From: Paenibacillus ihuae
GTDB taxonomy: Bacteria; Bacillota; Bacilli; Paenibacillales; Paenibacillaceae
Reading direction: 5' to 3'
NCBI RefSeq assembly: GCF_001368795.1
Contig: NZ_LN831199.1
Span: forward strand, 516,420-558,875
Length of the DNA stretch: 42,456 nucleotides
Part shown: piece after piece, positions 23,192-32,122 of the stretch
Position numbering within the stretch: position 1 is the stretch's first letter
Layout of the letters: every line of letters begins with the position of its first letter
Translations under genes and position numbers: made by a program
Notes under the pieces: generated by a model
The model's input: the letters and a program-made list of their open reading frames with translations, nothing else
What the model was told of the DNA's origin: nothing
Databases searched by the model: none

Positions 23192-23242
23192 TATACGAAG
23201 AAGGCTCGTTCGGTCCCAAAAAGCGGTAATGGCATAGACTAG

Positions 23243-23274
23243 AATAAGGCCCCTTGCCAATAGGGGGCCTTATT
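23243..23274 (+). terminator. Terminator after the MDR oxidoreductase gene
   Basis: 11-bp stem AATAAGGCCCC/GGGGCCTTATT with A/T ends, between convergent genes, so probably bidirectional. Confidence 0.85.
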
Positions 23275-23393
23275 GTGTACAAAGGTATGATACAGGCGGG
23301 TAACTAAATCCCTTTTTATTCTTATTGAACTACGAGTCTTTGAGATCTCGCAGCAGGCTCTACTTGCCTCCTACGCCCATGCAATTCGTTGGA

Positions 23394-24977
23394 TTATCCA
23401 ATTGGAGAATGATCTCCTTCGCTTTTTATCATATGCTCTTCTCTATACTGGCCGGGACTAACGCCTACATGCTTCTTGAACACTTGGCAGAAATACCGCT
23501 GGTTATCGTATCCGACATAAGAGGATATTTTAGAGATTTTGAAGCTGCTTTCCCTCAGCATCTTTTTCGCTTTTACGATGCGCAGCAAAGTGACATATTC
23601 CAGAATCGTTTGCCCAGTTGATTTAGAATATAAGTTACTTACATAGGAAGCGTTGAGATCAAACCGCTCTGCCAATTGATCAAGCTGGATATTCTCATGA
23701 TAATGGGATTCAAGATAAGCTTTGATTTCATAAACCACCTTTTCTTTCAGGGTAGTCTTCGTTACGTTCAAATAAAATTGTATACTCTGCGCCAAATCCA
23801 TGCATATTTTCTTTAAAGATGCCCAATCCGGCGCTTCATGTATCTCTTCAATCAGCCGCATGCGGTCTCCGATCACTCTCTCAATCTTGATTCCATAGTC
23901 CTGCCCGATCAGATCGTGCAACCGGTTTGCCCACAGTGCGCCTGTCTTCTTCAGGGTAACGGGAGCGATTAATTGCTTTGTCCCCCATTCCGTCCAACAT
24001 TCAAGCATCTCTTCGAACTCTTTTTGTTCGTAACGGATAAAGGATTGTATTTGATTAGACCACTCGGAGACTACTCTTTCAGAAACGCGGGTAATCTCCG
24101 GCCAGCTATTCACGTTCATTACCGGAACGCCGAAGAACAAACCCATTTGACATGCCTTGTCGGCAGCCAAAAAAGAGATGTGCGCATGCATGATATTGGT
24201 TACAACCGGACCGATTCCAAACGACAATGAAATATCGTCCAATGAACTGTCATTCGAAAATGTTACGGCTGCAGCCATCAGAATTTCCGTTAATGGCGCG
24301 TACTCCTCCAGGTTCGCCATGCATAATAAGATGACCTTCTGCTGCTCGTAGAAAAGCTCCACGACGATTCCGCGATTCGCCAAAAAGCTCAGGAGAGCAT
24401 CCGTAACACCCTTGTTCTTCATTCGTTCGAGCCAAAGCGTCGCCGAGCTTCCGATCAGGATCGCTGCAAACTGGTCATAACCTTCGAATGGCGTTTGATC
24501 GAATGTTGGACGTTTCCCATGGACGATTAGATCCGTAAACACCGCTGAATCTAATGCTTTTGCAATTCGAAGCTCAGGGCGATTCCCTGTTTGATCCGCT
24601 TTACGCTCCAGACGCTCGATCGCCCTAGAGACGGTCTTGGCCACTTCCTCGAGCTCTGTCGGTTTGATCAGATAATCCACTGCCTCCAGCTCAATGGCTT
24701 CTTTGGCATATTCAAACTCGGAATATCCGCTCACGATGATGCATTCTGCTTTGCGGCCGTTCTCCTTCAGGGCACGGATCAGATCAAGCCCGTTCAGGCC
24801 GGGCATCCGAATATCTGTCAGGACAATGTCAGGATCCGACTGAAGAATCCGTTCCAGCGCTTGTTTGCCGTTGTTTGCTGTCCCCACGATCTGTACCCCA
24901 GATGCGTCCCAATCGATCATGGCCGACAACGTTTCCACCACGAGCTGTTCGTCATCCGCTATAAAAAGTTTATACAA
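23394..24977 (-). CDS. YesN-type response regulator (REC + AraC DNA-binding)
   Basis: 527 residues from TTG 24977, seven bases after GGGGGG; an ATG at 24995 is an alternative. N-terminal receiver domain with IADDEQLVVE, phospho-acceptor Asp in DIVLTDIRMPG, Lys in YLIKPTE. Long middle linker. The C-terminus (about 430-527) has two AraC-type helix-turn-helix motifs: DQLAERFDLNASYVSNLYSK and KISKISSYVGYDNQRYFCQVFKKHVGVSPGQYRE. It binds promoter DNA when phosphorylated by its partner kinase, coded just upstream. It should control the GH32/transporter genes of the same operon. Confidence 0.93.
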   Translation of the reverse strand: MYKLFIADDEQLVVETLSAMIDWDASGVQIVGTANNGKQALERILQSDPDIVLTDIRMPGLNGLDLIRALKENGRKAECIIVSGYSEFEYAKEAIELEAVDYLIKPTELEEVAKTVSRAIERLERKADQTGNRPELRIAKALDSAVFTDLIVHGKRPTFDQTPFEGYDQFAAILIGSSATLWLERMKNKGVTDALLSFLANRGIVVELFYEQQKVILLCMANLEEYAPLTEILMAAAVTFSNDSSLDDISLSFGIGPVVTNIMHAHISFLAADKACQMGLFFGVPVMNVNSWPEITRVSERVVSEWSNQIQSFIRYEQKEFEEMLECWTEWGTKQLIAPVTLKKTGALWANRLHDLIGQDYGIKIERVIGDRMRLIEEIHEAPDWASLKKICMDLAQSIQFYLNVTKTTLKEKVVYEIKAYLESHYHENIQLDQLAERFDLNASYVSNLYSKSTGQTILEYVTLLRIVKAKKMLRESSFKISKISSYVGYDNQRYFCQVFKKHVGVSPGQYREEHMIKSEGDHSPIG

Positions 24978-25004
24978 GACATGTCCCCCCTTCATAGCCC
25001 GACC

Positions 25005-26744
25005 TCAATCCATTATACCGATCTCAAGGGTAACTTTGGTTCCGGCACCCGGAACGCTGTCTATGCAGATCCCACGCTCTTGGCCGTAATGCAATTGGAT
25101 CCTTTCCTGTATGTTCCTTAAGGCATATCCCCTCGGCTGCATAACAGCAGGATCAAAACCCACTCCGTCATCCTCAACTTCGAATACAAGCGTTGCCCCT
25201 TCTCTTCGGCCCCGAATAGCAATGTTCCCTTTATCCTCTTTCAACTCGATTCCATGAAAAATCGCATTTTCTACCAACGGCTGAATAAGAAGCTTCAGCA
25301 TGCGGATGTGCTCGATTCCAGGTTCGAGGTCGATTGTCACTTCGAATTTCCCTCGATAGCGGATATTCTGAATCTCCAAATAATTTCTTACTTGGTCGAT
25401 TTCATTGCCGACAGTTGTAATGTAGTCCCCGTTGTTCAAGCTTAATTTAAAAATATTCGAAAGAGACATGACCATTTTGGAAATGTTTTTGGCACCGATT
25501 CGTTCCGCCATCAGATATATGGAATTCAGCGTATTGTATAGGAAATGAGGGTTGATTTGACTCTGCAGCGCATGCAGCTCCGCTTCCTTCTCCTTCAGCT
25601 TGGCTTCGATCAATTTGTCCGATAATTCGGTATTGGTACGGAAGGTCCGCAAGAACTGATTGCCGATTTTGCCGATTTCGTCTTCCTCTTCAAAGAGGAT
25701 GCCTTCGATTTCATCCCGTTTTGCCACTTTTCTGGCGACGGAAGAGAGCAAAGTCAATTGCTTGGTGATCCGGTTTGAGATCAGAAAAGAGCCATAGGCG
25801 GCGAGCAGGAAAGCCATCAGCGTCAATGAGAGCGTAACATTGCGGATCAGGATGATTTCCGAATTGATGCTCGAATAGGGGATCATGCTGACCACTTTCC
25901 ACCGGGTTCCCGGATTGGTTGCGAAGGTGATGACATACCGTTCTCCGCCCATCGTTGCGATGCGGTTGCCTTGTTCAGGCAAATCATTAAGCTGATTCAA
26001 TTCTTTTTGCGGAATCTTTTTAAAATCGGTGTTGCGGGAATTTGAATAGATGATTTTGTTTTGCTCCAGGATCATCAAATCCCCTTTTTCCCTGTTGGAA
26101 ATGTTCTTGAACATTTCATCAAAGACTCGTCTATCGATCGAAATGATCAACATCCCGATCGGTTCAAGCGTATCGAGATTATTTAATTGCTTACCGTACA
26201 ACAGCAGGTTCGGACTGTCCTTGACAAGCCGGACTTCATCGCTGTTCAGCCATAATCCCCGGCCGCCCATGGCGCTCACCTGCTTATACCATTTCGACCG
26301 GGAGACCGCCTGATAGATATTGTCGTAACTGAATCTGTCCCATTGATTCGTGACCATCAGTTCCCTTTGTTCGCTGCCTACGAAAACGTAACGTATATAT
26401 GATTTATTGTTGGAAATATTGACGATCAAACTGCGAGTGGCATTTTGAAGGTCATAGATTTCCTTGAAATCAGGCTTGTCATAGGAAAGGAAGGACTGAA
26501 CATCACGGGAAGACAACATCAGTTTCGAAATCGCTTCAACGTCATTCACGAAAGTTTGGATATTCCAATTGATGGAGCCCAGCAAATTGGAGGTGGTATC
26601 AGACATCTTGTTCTCAATCACCCTGCTCAAATAGACAAAGGTTAAGGAGGCGATAAGGACAAGCGGCAGCAGAGAGCAGATGATGGACAAAATGATGATC
26701 TTGCTGCGGATGCTAATCGATAGGAACAGCCGGTTTATTTTCAT
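25005..26744 (-). CDS. YesM-type sensor histidine kinase
   Basis: 579 residues. Two membrane helices (about 16-38 and 282-302) flank an extracellular sensing domain, followed by a HAMP linker, then the His_kinase motif QSQINPHFLYNTLNSIYLMAE with the phospho-His, and the ATPase N and G boxes (LLIQPLVENAIFHG, VEDDGVGFDP). It senses an extracellular or binding-protein-linked sugar signal and phosphorylates the YesN regulator encoded next. The ATG follows AGAGGGATTCC. It is the fifth gene in the sugar operon. Confidence 0.94.
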   Translation of the reverse strand: MKINRLFLSISIRSKIIILSIICSLLPLVLIASLTFVYLSRVIENKMSDTTSNLLGSINWNIQTFVNDVEAISKLMLSSRDVQSFLSYDKPDFKEIYDLQNATRSLIVNISNNKSYIRYVFVGSEQRELMVTNQWDRFSYDNIYQAVSRSKWYKQVSAMGGRGLWLNSDEVRLVKDSPNLLLYGKQLNNLDTLEPIGMLIISIDRRVFDEMFKNISNREKGDLMILEQNKIIYSNSRNTDFKKIPQKELNQLNDLPEQGNRIATMGGERYVITFATNPGTRWKVVSMIPYSSINSEIILIRNVTLSLTLMAFLLAAYGSFLISNRITKQLTLLSSVARKVAKRDEIEGILFEEEDEIGKIGNQFLRTFRTNTELSDKLIEAKLKEKEAELHALQSQINPHFLYNTLNSIYLMAERIGAKNISKMVMSLSNIFKLSLNNGDYITTVGNEIDQVRNYLEIQNIRYRGKFEVTIDLEPGIEHIRMLKLLIQPLVENAIFHGIELKEDKGNIAIRGRREGATLVFEVEDDGVGFDPAVMQPRGYALRNIQERIQLHYGQERGICIDSVPGAGTKVTLEIGIMD

Positions 26745-26790
26745 GGAATCCCTCTGACTGAGAAGAGTGTAGAACCTGGTATCTTCAGTA

Positions 26791-26811
26791 TACCTTAGCC
26801 CAAGGTATATG
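26791..26811 (-). promoter_or_regulatory. Small hairpin between permease and kinase genes
   Basis: TATACCTT/AAGGTATA stem without a T-run in the 70-bp gap before the kinase gene. It may stabilise or process the operon mRNA; too weak for a firm terminator. Confidence 0.4.
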
Positions 26812-26816
26812 GGAGA

Positions 26817-27650
26817 TTAACCTTTAGTCGCTCCTGCGGTCATGCCGGAAATAACGCTCTTGTTGAAGCTGAAGTAAACCAGCATGGTCGGGATCGTCGT
26901 GATGCTGATAGCGGCAAAGGTTGCTCCCCAATCCGTTAAACCGTACTGGCCGATGTAATCCATTAAGCCCACCGGAATGGTCCGGGATTTCAGGTCGTGA
27001 ATAAACGTATTCGCGAAGATAAACTCATTCCAGACAAAAATCAGATTCATGACGACAACCGTGACAATCGTATTCCGGGACAGAGGGAAGATCATCCGCC
27101 AGAACACCTGGTAGACACCGCAGCCGTCCATGACAGCCGCCTCCATAATCTCGTTCGAGATGTATTTGTAGAAGCTCACGAAAAGATAGATCGAAATAGG
27201 TAGAGCAAAACCTACCTGGGGCAAAATCAGAGAGGTGAGCGTATTGATAATCCCCAGTTTGTTATAAAGAATGAACAGCGGGATAAGCACAACTTGGATC
27301 GGGATCATGATTCCGCACAGAAATAAGAACAGCACGCTTTGGCTCCATTTAAACGACATCTTCTCAATAACGAAAGCGGCCATGGCGCTGAACAAGATCA
27401 CCAGCACGATGGTCGTCATGGCGACGATCAGACTGTTGGAAAAATAAGTCCCCAGATTTCCTTTATGCCACACGCTCAGGTAATTTTCGAATGAGAATCG
27501 GCTGGGGAGGCTAAGCGGGTTGTTGCCGGCAAAATCGGTGGGCGCCTTAAAGCTGGAGATGAACACCCAGACAATCGGATAAACTTGAATGACAAGAAGA
27601 GCAAATGAAATACTCACAACAATCGCTTTGGAATAGCCGGTAAATTTCAT
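26817..27650 (-). CDS. Sugar ABC transporter permease, MalG/AraQ type
   Basis: 277 residues, six helices. The EAA loop EIMEAAVMDGCGVYQVFWRMIFPLSRNTI near residue 175 contacts the ATPase. Together with the upstream permease it forms the membrane channel. No ATPase gene is in the operon, as often in Firmicutes where one MsmX-type ATPase serves several importers. Start ATG after GGAGACCTGAAG. Confidence 0.93.
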   Translation of the reverse strand: MKFTGYSKAIVVSISFALLVIQVYPIVWVFISSFKAPTDFAGNNPLSLPSRFSFENYLSVWHKGNLGTYFSNSLIVAMTTIVLVILFSAMAAFVIEKMSFKWSQSVLFLFLCGIMIPIQVVLIPLFILYNKLGIINTLTSLILPQVGFALPISIYLFVSFYKYISNEIMEAAVMDGCGVYQVFWRMIFPLSRNTIVTVVVMNLIFVWNEFIFANTFIHDLKSRTIPVGLMDYIGQYGLTDWGATFAAISITTIPTMLVYFSFNKSVISGMTAGATKG

Positions 27651-27652
27651 CT

Positions 27653-28534
27653 TCAGGTCTCCTTACTGTCCATCATCCGTCTGATAAAGGCGACTGCGAT
27701 GAGGCTTTCAATGACGATAAATACGGCCATCGCGCTTCCATAACCGAAGTCCAGACTGGAGAATGCAGTTTTGTACATATAAGTCGGCAACAATTCCGTT
27801 ACACGGCCGGGTCCCCCGTTCGTCATGAGATACGGGATGTCGAACCCTTTTAGCGCGCCCGTAGTAGCCATAATGATAGAAACCATAAGTACAGGCTTAA
27901 TCAGCGGCATTTTAATTGAACGAAACAGATTCCAGGAAGAAGCTCCGTCAATTCTGGCAGCTTCCTCAATATCTGAAGGAATGGAAATTAGCGCACTATA
28001 CAGGATAATCATATAAAGACCGATAAAACGCCAGCCTTCGGGTACCGATACGGCAGCCAGCGCCCACTTCAAGTCGGAAAGCCAAGGCCTGCTCCAGTCT
28101 CCGAGGCCGATCTGCTGCAGCACATAGTTCAACATTCCGACCGGATCGAACGAATACACATTTTGGAACAGCTGCGCGATGGCTACCGACGTGATAATAG
28201 CAGGAGCGAAATACAGCGTTTTGAACAATTCCCTGCCTTTGGTGATACTGGTCAGCAAGATGGCCACCAGCAAACCGAGAAACACCTGCATGACCACAAT
28301 GATCAAAACATAGGTCAGGTTGTTGCTGAATGCCTTCCAGAACGTTTTGTCGCCTCCGAACATCTTGGCATAATTATCAAAGCCGATGTAGACCATATCG
28401 GATACCCCGTCCCAGGAGAAGAAGCTAAAGTACATCGACCAAAGGATGGGCGCCAGAACGGTGAGCAAATACACCAGTAATGCAGGCAACAGGAAGACGA
28501 GAGCGGCTTTGTGATTGCGTAGGATTTTATCCAT
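27653..28534 (-). CDS. Sugar ABC transporter permease, MalF/LplB type
   Basis: 293 residues from ATG 28534, with GGGGA twelve bases upstream; ATGs at 28546 and further upstream are less well placed. Six-helix CUT1 permease with the EAA motif DIEEAARIDGASSWNLFRSIKMPLIKPVL and the ending typical for MalF-type partners (DFGYGSAMAVFIVIES). It pairs with the MalG-type permease, whose gene starts two bases downstream. Confidence 0.9.
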   Translation of the reverse strand: MDKILRNHKAALVFLLPALLVYLLTVLAPILWSMYFSFFSWDGVSDMVYIGFDNYAKMFGGDKTFWKAFSNNLTYVLIIVVMQVFLGLLVAILLTSITKGRELFKTLYFAPAIITSVAIAQLFQNVYSFDPVGMLNYVLQQIGLGDWSRPWLSDLKWALAAVSVPEGWRFIGLYMIILYSALISIPSDIEEAARIDGASSWNLFRSIKMPLIKPVLMVSIIMATTGALKGFDIPYLMTNGGPGRVTELLPTYMYKTAFSSLDFGYGSAMAVFIVIESLIAVAFIRRMMDSKET

Positions 28535-28617
28535 ACCCTTGCTCATTCCCCATTTTAGTATTATTTGGCTTGCATAGCTGGCCAACCGGATTCCGGCTGG
28601 CCGTTTGTTCAATGCGG

Positions 28618-29967
28618 CTATTTGAAATATTTCGGCGCGTTTTCTTTAATGGCTTGATCCATGAGCTCCGCAAAATCATCCGGAGTATGGGCCCCGAGAG
28701 CCAAAGCATTCAGCTCGTTGCCAAGCAGCTCGTTCGTGGCCGGGTCGAGGCGCGTATCCCACGGGACCGCGAAGACGCTTCCCGATTTCGCGATTTCCTC
28801 TTGAATCTTATAGAAAATTTCCGGCATCCCCTGCGTCTGATCAAGCGAATACTTGAAAGGCGAGAACTGGCCTTTTTTCGTATAGGCCTCCGGGTATTTC
28901 TCCAGAAGGAACTTGACGAATTCCTTCATCGTATCATCGAAGGTATCCTGGTTAAATGCAACGCCGATGCCCGAGTTAATGAAATAATCATTGTCTGCCG
29001 TCTTGGCGCCTTCCATCATGGGAAGCCGGAAGAATCCGATGTTATCCTTCATTTCCGCGCTCAGTTTATCGTTTGCGAAATTCATAGTTTCCCACGAGCC
29101 CATGTAATAGATGCCGGCTTTGCCGGCCAGGAACAGGTCGCGTGCTGCCGTGTAATCCGTTGCCGTGAATCCTTGCTGGAAATACCCTTTGGTACCCAGT
29201 TCGTGTACGAAATTAATGCCTGCCATGCCGGCCGGGTCCTTGAAGGAGGCTTTACCCTGCTTCACATTCTCGATGAAATCATTGCCTGTCATGCGGAAAG
29301 GCTTGTACGCCAGGTACCGAAGCACCGGCCATTTGTCCTTACCGTCGACGGCAATCGGCGTAATCCCGCCCTGCTTCAGCTTCTCGGCAACCTGCATGAA
29401 CTCATCGAACGTCTTCGGCGGCTCAAGGCCGAGATTCTTAAACATCTTGATGTTGTACCAGAATACCTCAATCCCGTATTCGAGCGGGAAAGTGTACATG
29501 CTACCATCTGCGAACTGTTGGTATTGCAAGGCTACCGGACGGAATTCATCGTATTTCCCAAGCTCCTGCAGCAGTTTTTTCATATCTACCAGCTTTCCCT
29601 GCTGCACCAGCTTGGAAGCATAGGCATCAGGATCGGTATCGAACATAGCGGGCATCTCGTTGCTCGCAATCAAGGTCCGCAGCTTCTGCAAATAGGACGG
29701 GCGATCACCGGTGCCTTCCAGAACTAGTTCGAAATCCGGATGCGTTTTGGAGAACTCGTCTGCAATTTCTTTTACGGTAACCGCCGGAGGGCTGTCCACG
29801 CCGCGGGCTACGAACCATTTGTAGGTTTTCTTGTCTACCTTCGCCGGAGTTGCCGATCCGTTTCCTGCAGCGCCGTTATTGTTGTTGCCGCCTCCGCATG
29901 CGCTCACCAATGCCACCAGAACAACAAGCGATAACGCCAAGGCCAATCTTTTGACATAATATTTCAT
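28618..29967 (-). CDS. Sugar-binding lipoprotein of the ABC importer
   Basis: 449 residues. The signal peptide ends in VSAC, a lipobox, followed by a GGGNNNNGAAGN linker, so it is anchored to the outer face of the membrane. The fold is the CUT1 extracellular solute-binding type (DRPSYLQKLRTLIASNEMPAMFDTD near residue 85, MGSWETMNF near 290). Given the GH32 enzyme gene next to it, fructo-oligosaccharide or a related fructose-containing sugar is the likely ligand. Start ATG after AGGAGG, eight bases away. Confidence 0.92.
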   Translation of the reverse strand: MKYYVKRLALALSLVVLVALVSACGGGNNNNGAAGNGSATPAKVDKKTYKWFVARGVDSPPAVTVKEIADEFSKTHPDFELVLEGTGDRPSYLQKLRTLIASNEMPAMFDTDPDAYASKLVQQGKLVDMKKLLQELGKYDEFRPVALQYQQFADGSMYTFPLEYGIEVFWYNIKMFKNLGLEPPKTFDEFMQVAEKLKQGGITPIAVDGKDKWPVLRYLAYKPFRMTGNDFIENVKQGKASFKDPAGMAGINFVHELGTKGYFQQGFTATDYTAARDLFLAGKAGIYYMGSWETMNFANDKLSAEMKDNIGFFRLPMMEGAKTADNDYFINSGIGVAFNQDTFDDTMKEFVKFLLEKYPEAYTKKGQFSPFKYSLDQTQGMPEIFYKIQEEIAKSGSVFAVPWDTRLDPATNELLGNELNALALGAHTPDDFAELMDQAIKENAPKYFK

Positions 29968-29982
29968 GTAAATGACCTCCTG

Positions 29983-31443
29983 TTAGTTGGGAACCGAAAT
30001 AAACGCCTGTTCGAAATTCGCCCGGCCCTCCTGGACAAAGCAACCCCAGCTGCCCGCTTTTAAATTATACAAGCGCGTAGTCATGGCGACCTGATCGGCC
30101 AAGTATACGACGCAAACGGAATTTTCTACAACAATCTTGATATCGTAAACCGTATCGGCTTGTAAATCTATCGGCACTTCCAGCTCTACCGCATGCGGAC
30201 GATCTCCGTCGATGTGCCATTGCGCCTCGCCCTTCACCCTGCGGGGCCACATGTCAAACACCAGGCGGTTATGAATTGGTTCAAGGCGAATGTAATAAGC
30301 TTCGTCGAGCTCCCCGCTTGCGCGAAGCATGATGCCGCAGCTTCGGGTTCCTGTAGCGAAGGACAGCCGAGCCGAAATTTTGCAAGTTTCGGGCATGGAG
30401 CCGGCTGATATGCAGGCAAATGTTTCGTTAGCCTCCGCAGTTATGTGTCCCTCTGACTCCTTCCAATTCCCGATCCGCGAACCCCACTCAGCTGCCTGCT
30501 TTTTTGCAAAATGCCGGGAAACGGTCTCCGGTATGCGAACCGTTAACGTTCCATCCGGTTCTTGAACGACTTCGTGTACGACCAAGTTTCCGGCCCATTG
30601 CCAATCTCCATAATCGTCCTCGTTGTCCTTGCTGGGATCCCAGCCGAAAGCGTACCGCTTGTTTCCGTCACTCCATGTTTTTGCGGCATAGAACGCTCTG
30701 GCGTCAAACGCGTCGTTTCTCGGCGCCGTCCAAGGTCCGCTCAAAGATTTGCTCATGCGGTAATGGGTGACGAACCGGTCTGAGAACGTGGAGTAAACCA
30801 GATACCACCATTCCCCGATCCGGAACAAGTCCGGACATTCGTGCGTAACGTACATTTGGGGATCCCAGAAAGGCTTGCGGATCTCCCATTTCTTGAGATC
30901 CCTTGAAGCGCAGAGTCCGATGCTCCCCCGGCGCCGGGAAGGACCTTCTTTGTTCCTTGCGGCGAGAAGCATCCAGTACTCCCCCGCCTCATCGTTCCAG
31001 AACACGAAGGGATCGCGCCAGTCATGTCTTTCGTAATGAATACCGTCCGAATAGAAGGTATCTTCAGGGATTTTCCGCCACGATTCCATATCCGTGCTCA
31101 CAGCATGCATGACACATTGGAGCGGCACTCCGTCCTCGACGAATTCCGGATTCGGATTGAGACCGGTATAGAACAGATGGTATTCACCTTCCGCTTCGAG
31201 GATCGAGCCGGTATAGCAGTTCAGGTCCTGCTCGCTCGCACTTCCGTGCTTCAGCATTTCGCCTTTTTCTTCGTAGTGCACGAAATCGCTTGTACGAAGC
31301 TCGAACCATGAGGTGCCTTCTCCGTGAATTTTCTTGTTCTCCCTCCAATCATGGAGATAGAACAAACGAAAGCTCCCGTCTTTATAGAAGGGGATAAGGT
31401 CTCCCACCCAAGCCCCATCCGGCTTGTAAAACAAGTTAGTCAT
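29983..31443 (-). CDS. GH32-type fructosidase
   Basis: 486 residues, no signal peptide, so cytoplasmic. The catalytic set of GH32 five-bladed propellers is present: Asp in WVGDLIPFY (nucleophile; degenerate from WMNDPNG), WRDPFVF (transition-state Asp), and THECPDLF (acid/base Glu). A C-terminal beta-sandwich follows (from about residue 330, MLRASGELDEAYYIRLE). It would release fructose from imported fructosides. First gene of the operon, downstream of a cre site and a TATAAT box. Whether the substrate is sucrose, inulin- or levan-derived cannot be told. Confidence 0.88.
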   Translation of the reverse strand: MTNLFYKPDGAWVGDLIPFYKDGSFRLFYLHDWRENKKIHGEGTSWFELRTSDFVHYEEKGEMLKHGSASEQDLNCYTGSILEAEGEYHLFYTGLNPNPEFVEDGVPLQCVMHAVSTDMESWRKIPEDTFYSDGIHYERHDWRDPFVFWNDEAGEYWMLLAARNKEGPSRRRGSIGLCASRDLKKWEIRKPFWDPQMYVTHECPDLFRIGEWWYLVYSTFSDRFVTHYRMSKSLSGPWTAPRNDAFDARAFYAAKTWSDGNKRYAFGWDPSKDNEDDYGDWQWAGNLVVHEVVQEPDGTLTVRIPETVSRHFAKKQAAEWGSRIGNWKESEGHITAEANETFACISAGSMPETCKISARLSFATGTRSCGIMLRASGELDEAYYIRLEPIHNRLVFDMWPRRVKGEAQWHIDGDRPHAVELEVPIDLQADTVYDIKIVVENSVCVVYLADQVAMTTRLYNLKAGSWGCFVQEGRANFEQAFISVPN

Positions 31444-31475
31444 TGTTTGTAACCCCTTTCTTTTATCATAACTTG

Positions 31476-31503
31476 ATTATAGAAGAAGTTGAAAGCGCTT
31501 TAA
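31476..31503 (-). promoter_or_regulatory. Promoter and CcpA cre site of the GH32 operon
   Basis: TGAAAGCGCTTTAA (31490-31503) fits the cre consensus TGWAARCGYTWNCW closely. On the minus strand the -10 box TATAAT is at 31481-31476, so cre sits over the -35 region and its spacer. CcpA bound there would block initiation, giving glucose repression of the operon. Confidence 0.8.
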
Positions 31504-31728
31504 ATTCTAACTTCTTTGTCATATGTTCAATATTTTTTGTTTTCCTAATTTAATGAAAAGACTGAGGATCAATATGTCCGAGAAGGATTTCGATATGGCG
31601 GCCTCTTCAGGCGGGATGATGATGGGGATGAGCAACGCGTAAGGGGCGGAAGTTGGGAGGTTACTCTGCTTTTTACAAATGACCCGCAATTAAGGGATTA
31701 CGCTGATTCCTGTGCTTTATATCGCCAA
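31504..31728. other. Unexplained intergenic stretch, possible gene remnant
   Basis: A plus-strand frame from about 31552 reads without stop for about 70 codons (…QYVREGFRYGGLFR…, …SWEVTLLFTNDPQLRDYADS…) but has no start or ribosome binding site. It looks protein-like and is probably a fragment of an unidentified gene. No other feature seen. Confidence 0.35.
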
Positions 31729-32018
31729 TCAAATGAACGGCTTCCACGGGGTGGTCTGGTCGTTTAGGTACATTAGAATCGATACACTGCCGCCTCTTAA
31801 AGCAAGAAGGTACGGAAAAGCCGGTACAAAATTGACCGGAGTGCTGCTCCCGCTTTTCTGCACCAGTTGGGCCTCCAGCAGCCGGATTTGCCGCTGCAGC
31901 TGCTCCCGGCGATAAGGAGTCTGCATCTCGCTACCCTGCGCCGCATTCACCTTGTCCAGCTTCATCATCAGCAGGTTTCGCTGCTTCTCCAGGGAACTGA
32001 CATCGCTCTGTGTGCCGC
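31729..32018 (-). pseudogene. FlxA-like coiled-coil protein, frameshifted and truncated
   Basis: A GGAGGG site precedes the ATG at 32018, but that frame leaves the coding frame within a few codons. The protein-like sequence SDVSSLEKQRNLLMMKLDKV then ...YRREQLQRQIRLLEAQLVQKSGSS lies in the next frame and resembles FlxA-like coiled-coil proteins. From about 31830 the frame runs into sequence that no longer fits. So the gene appears broken both near its start and in its 3' part. Confidence 0.55.
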
Positions 32019-32122
32019 CATGATCTGTCCCTCCGTTTCGTAAAAATCCCTTCAAGGTAAATCAAAACTTGCCCTACTTATGATACAGTTCACCGTGATG
32101 GCTGAAGCGGCAAATTGTGGTT

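Noticed and set aside
28480..29727. Long plus-strand frame of 415 codons
   Set aside because: It is antisense to the sugar-binding lipoprotein gene, which has a lipobox, a ribosome binding site and clear family motifs.
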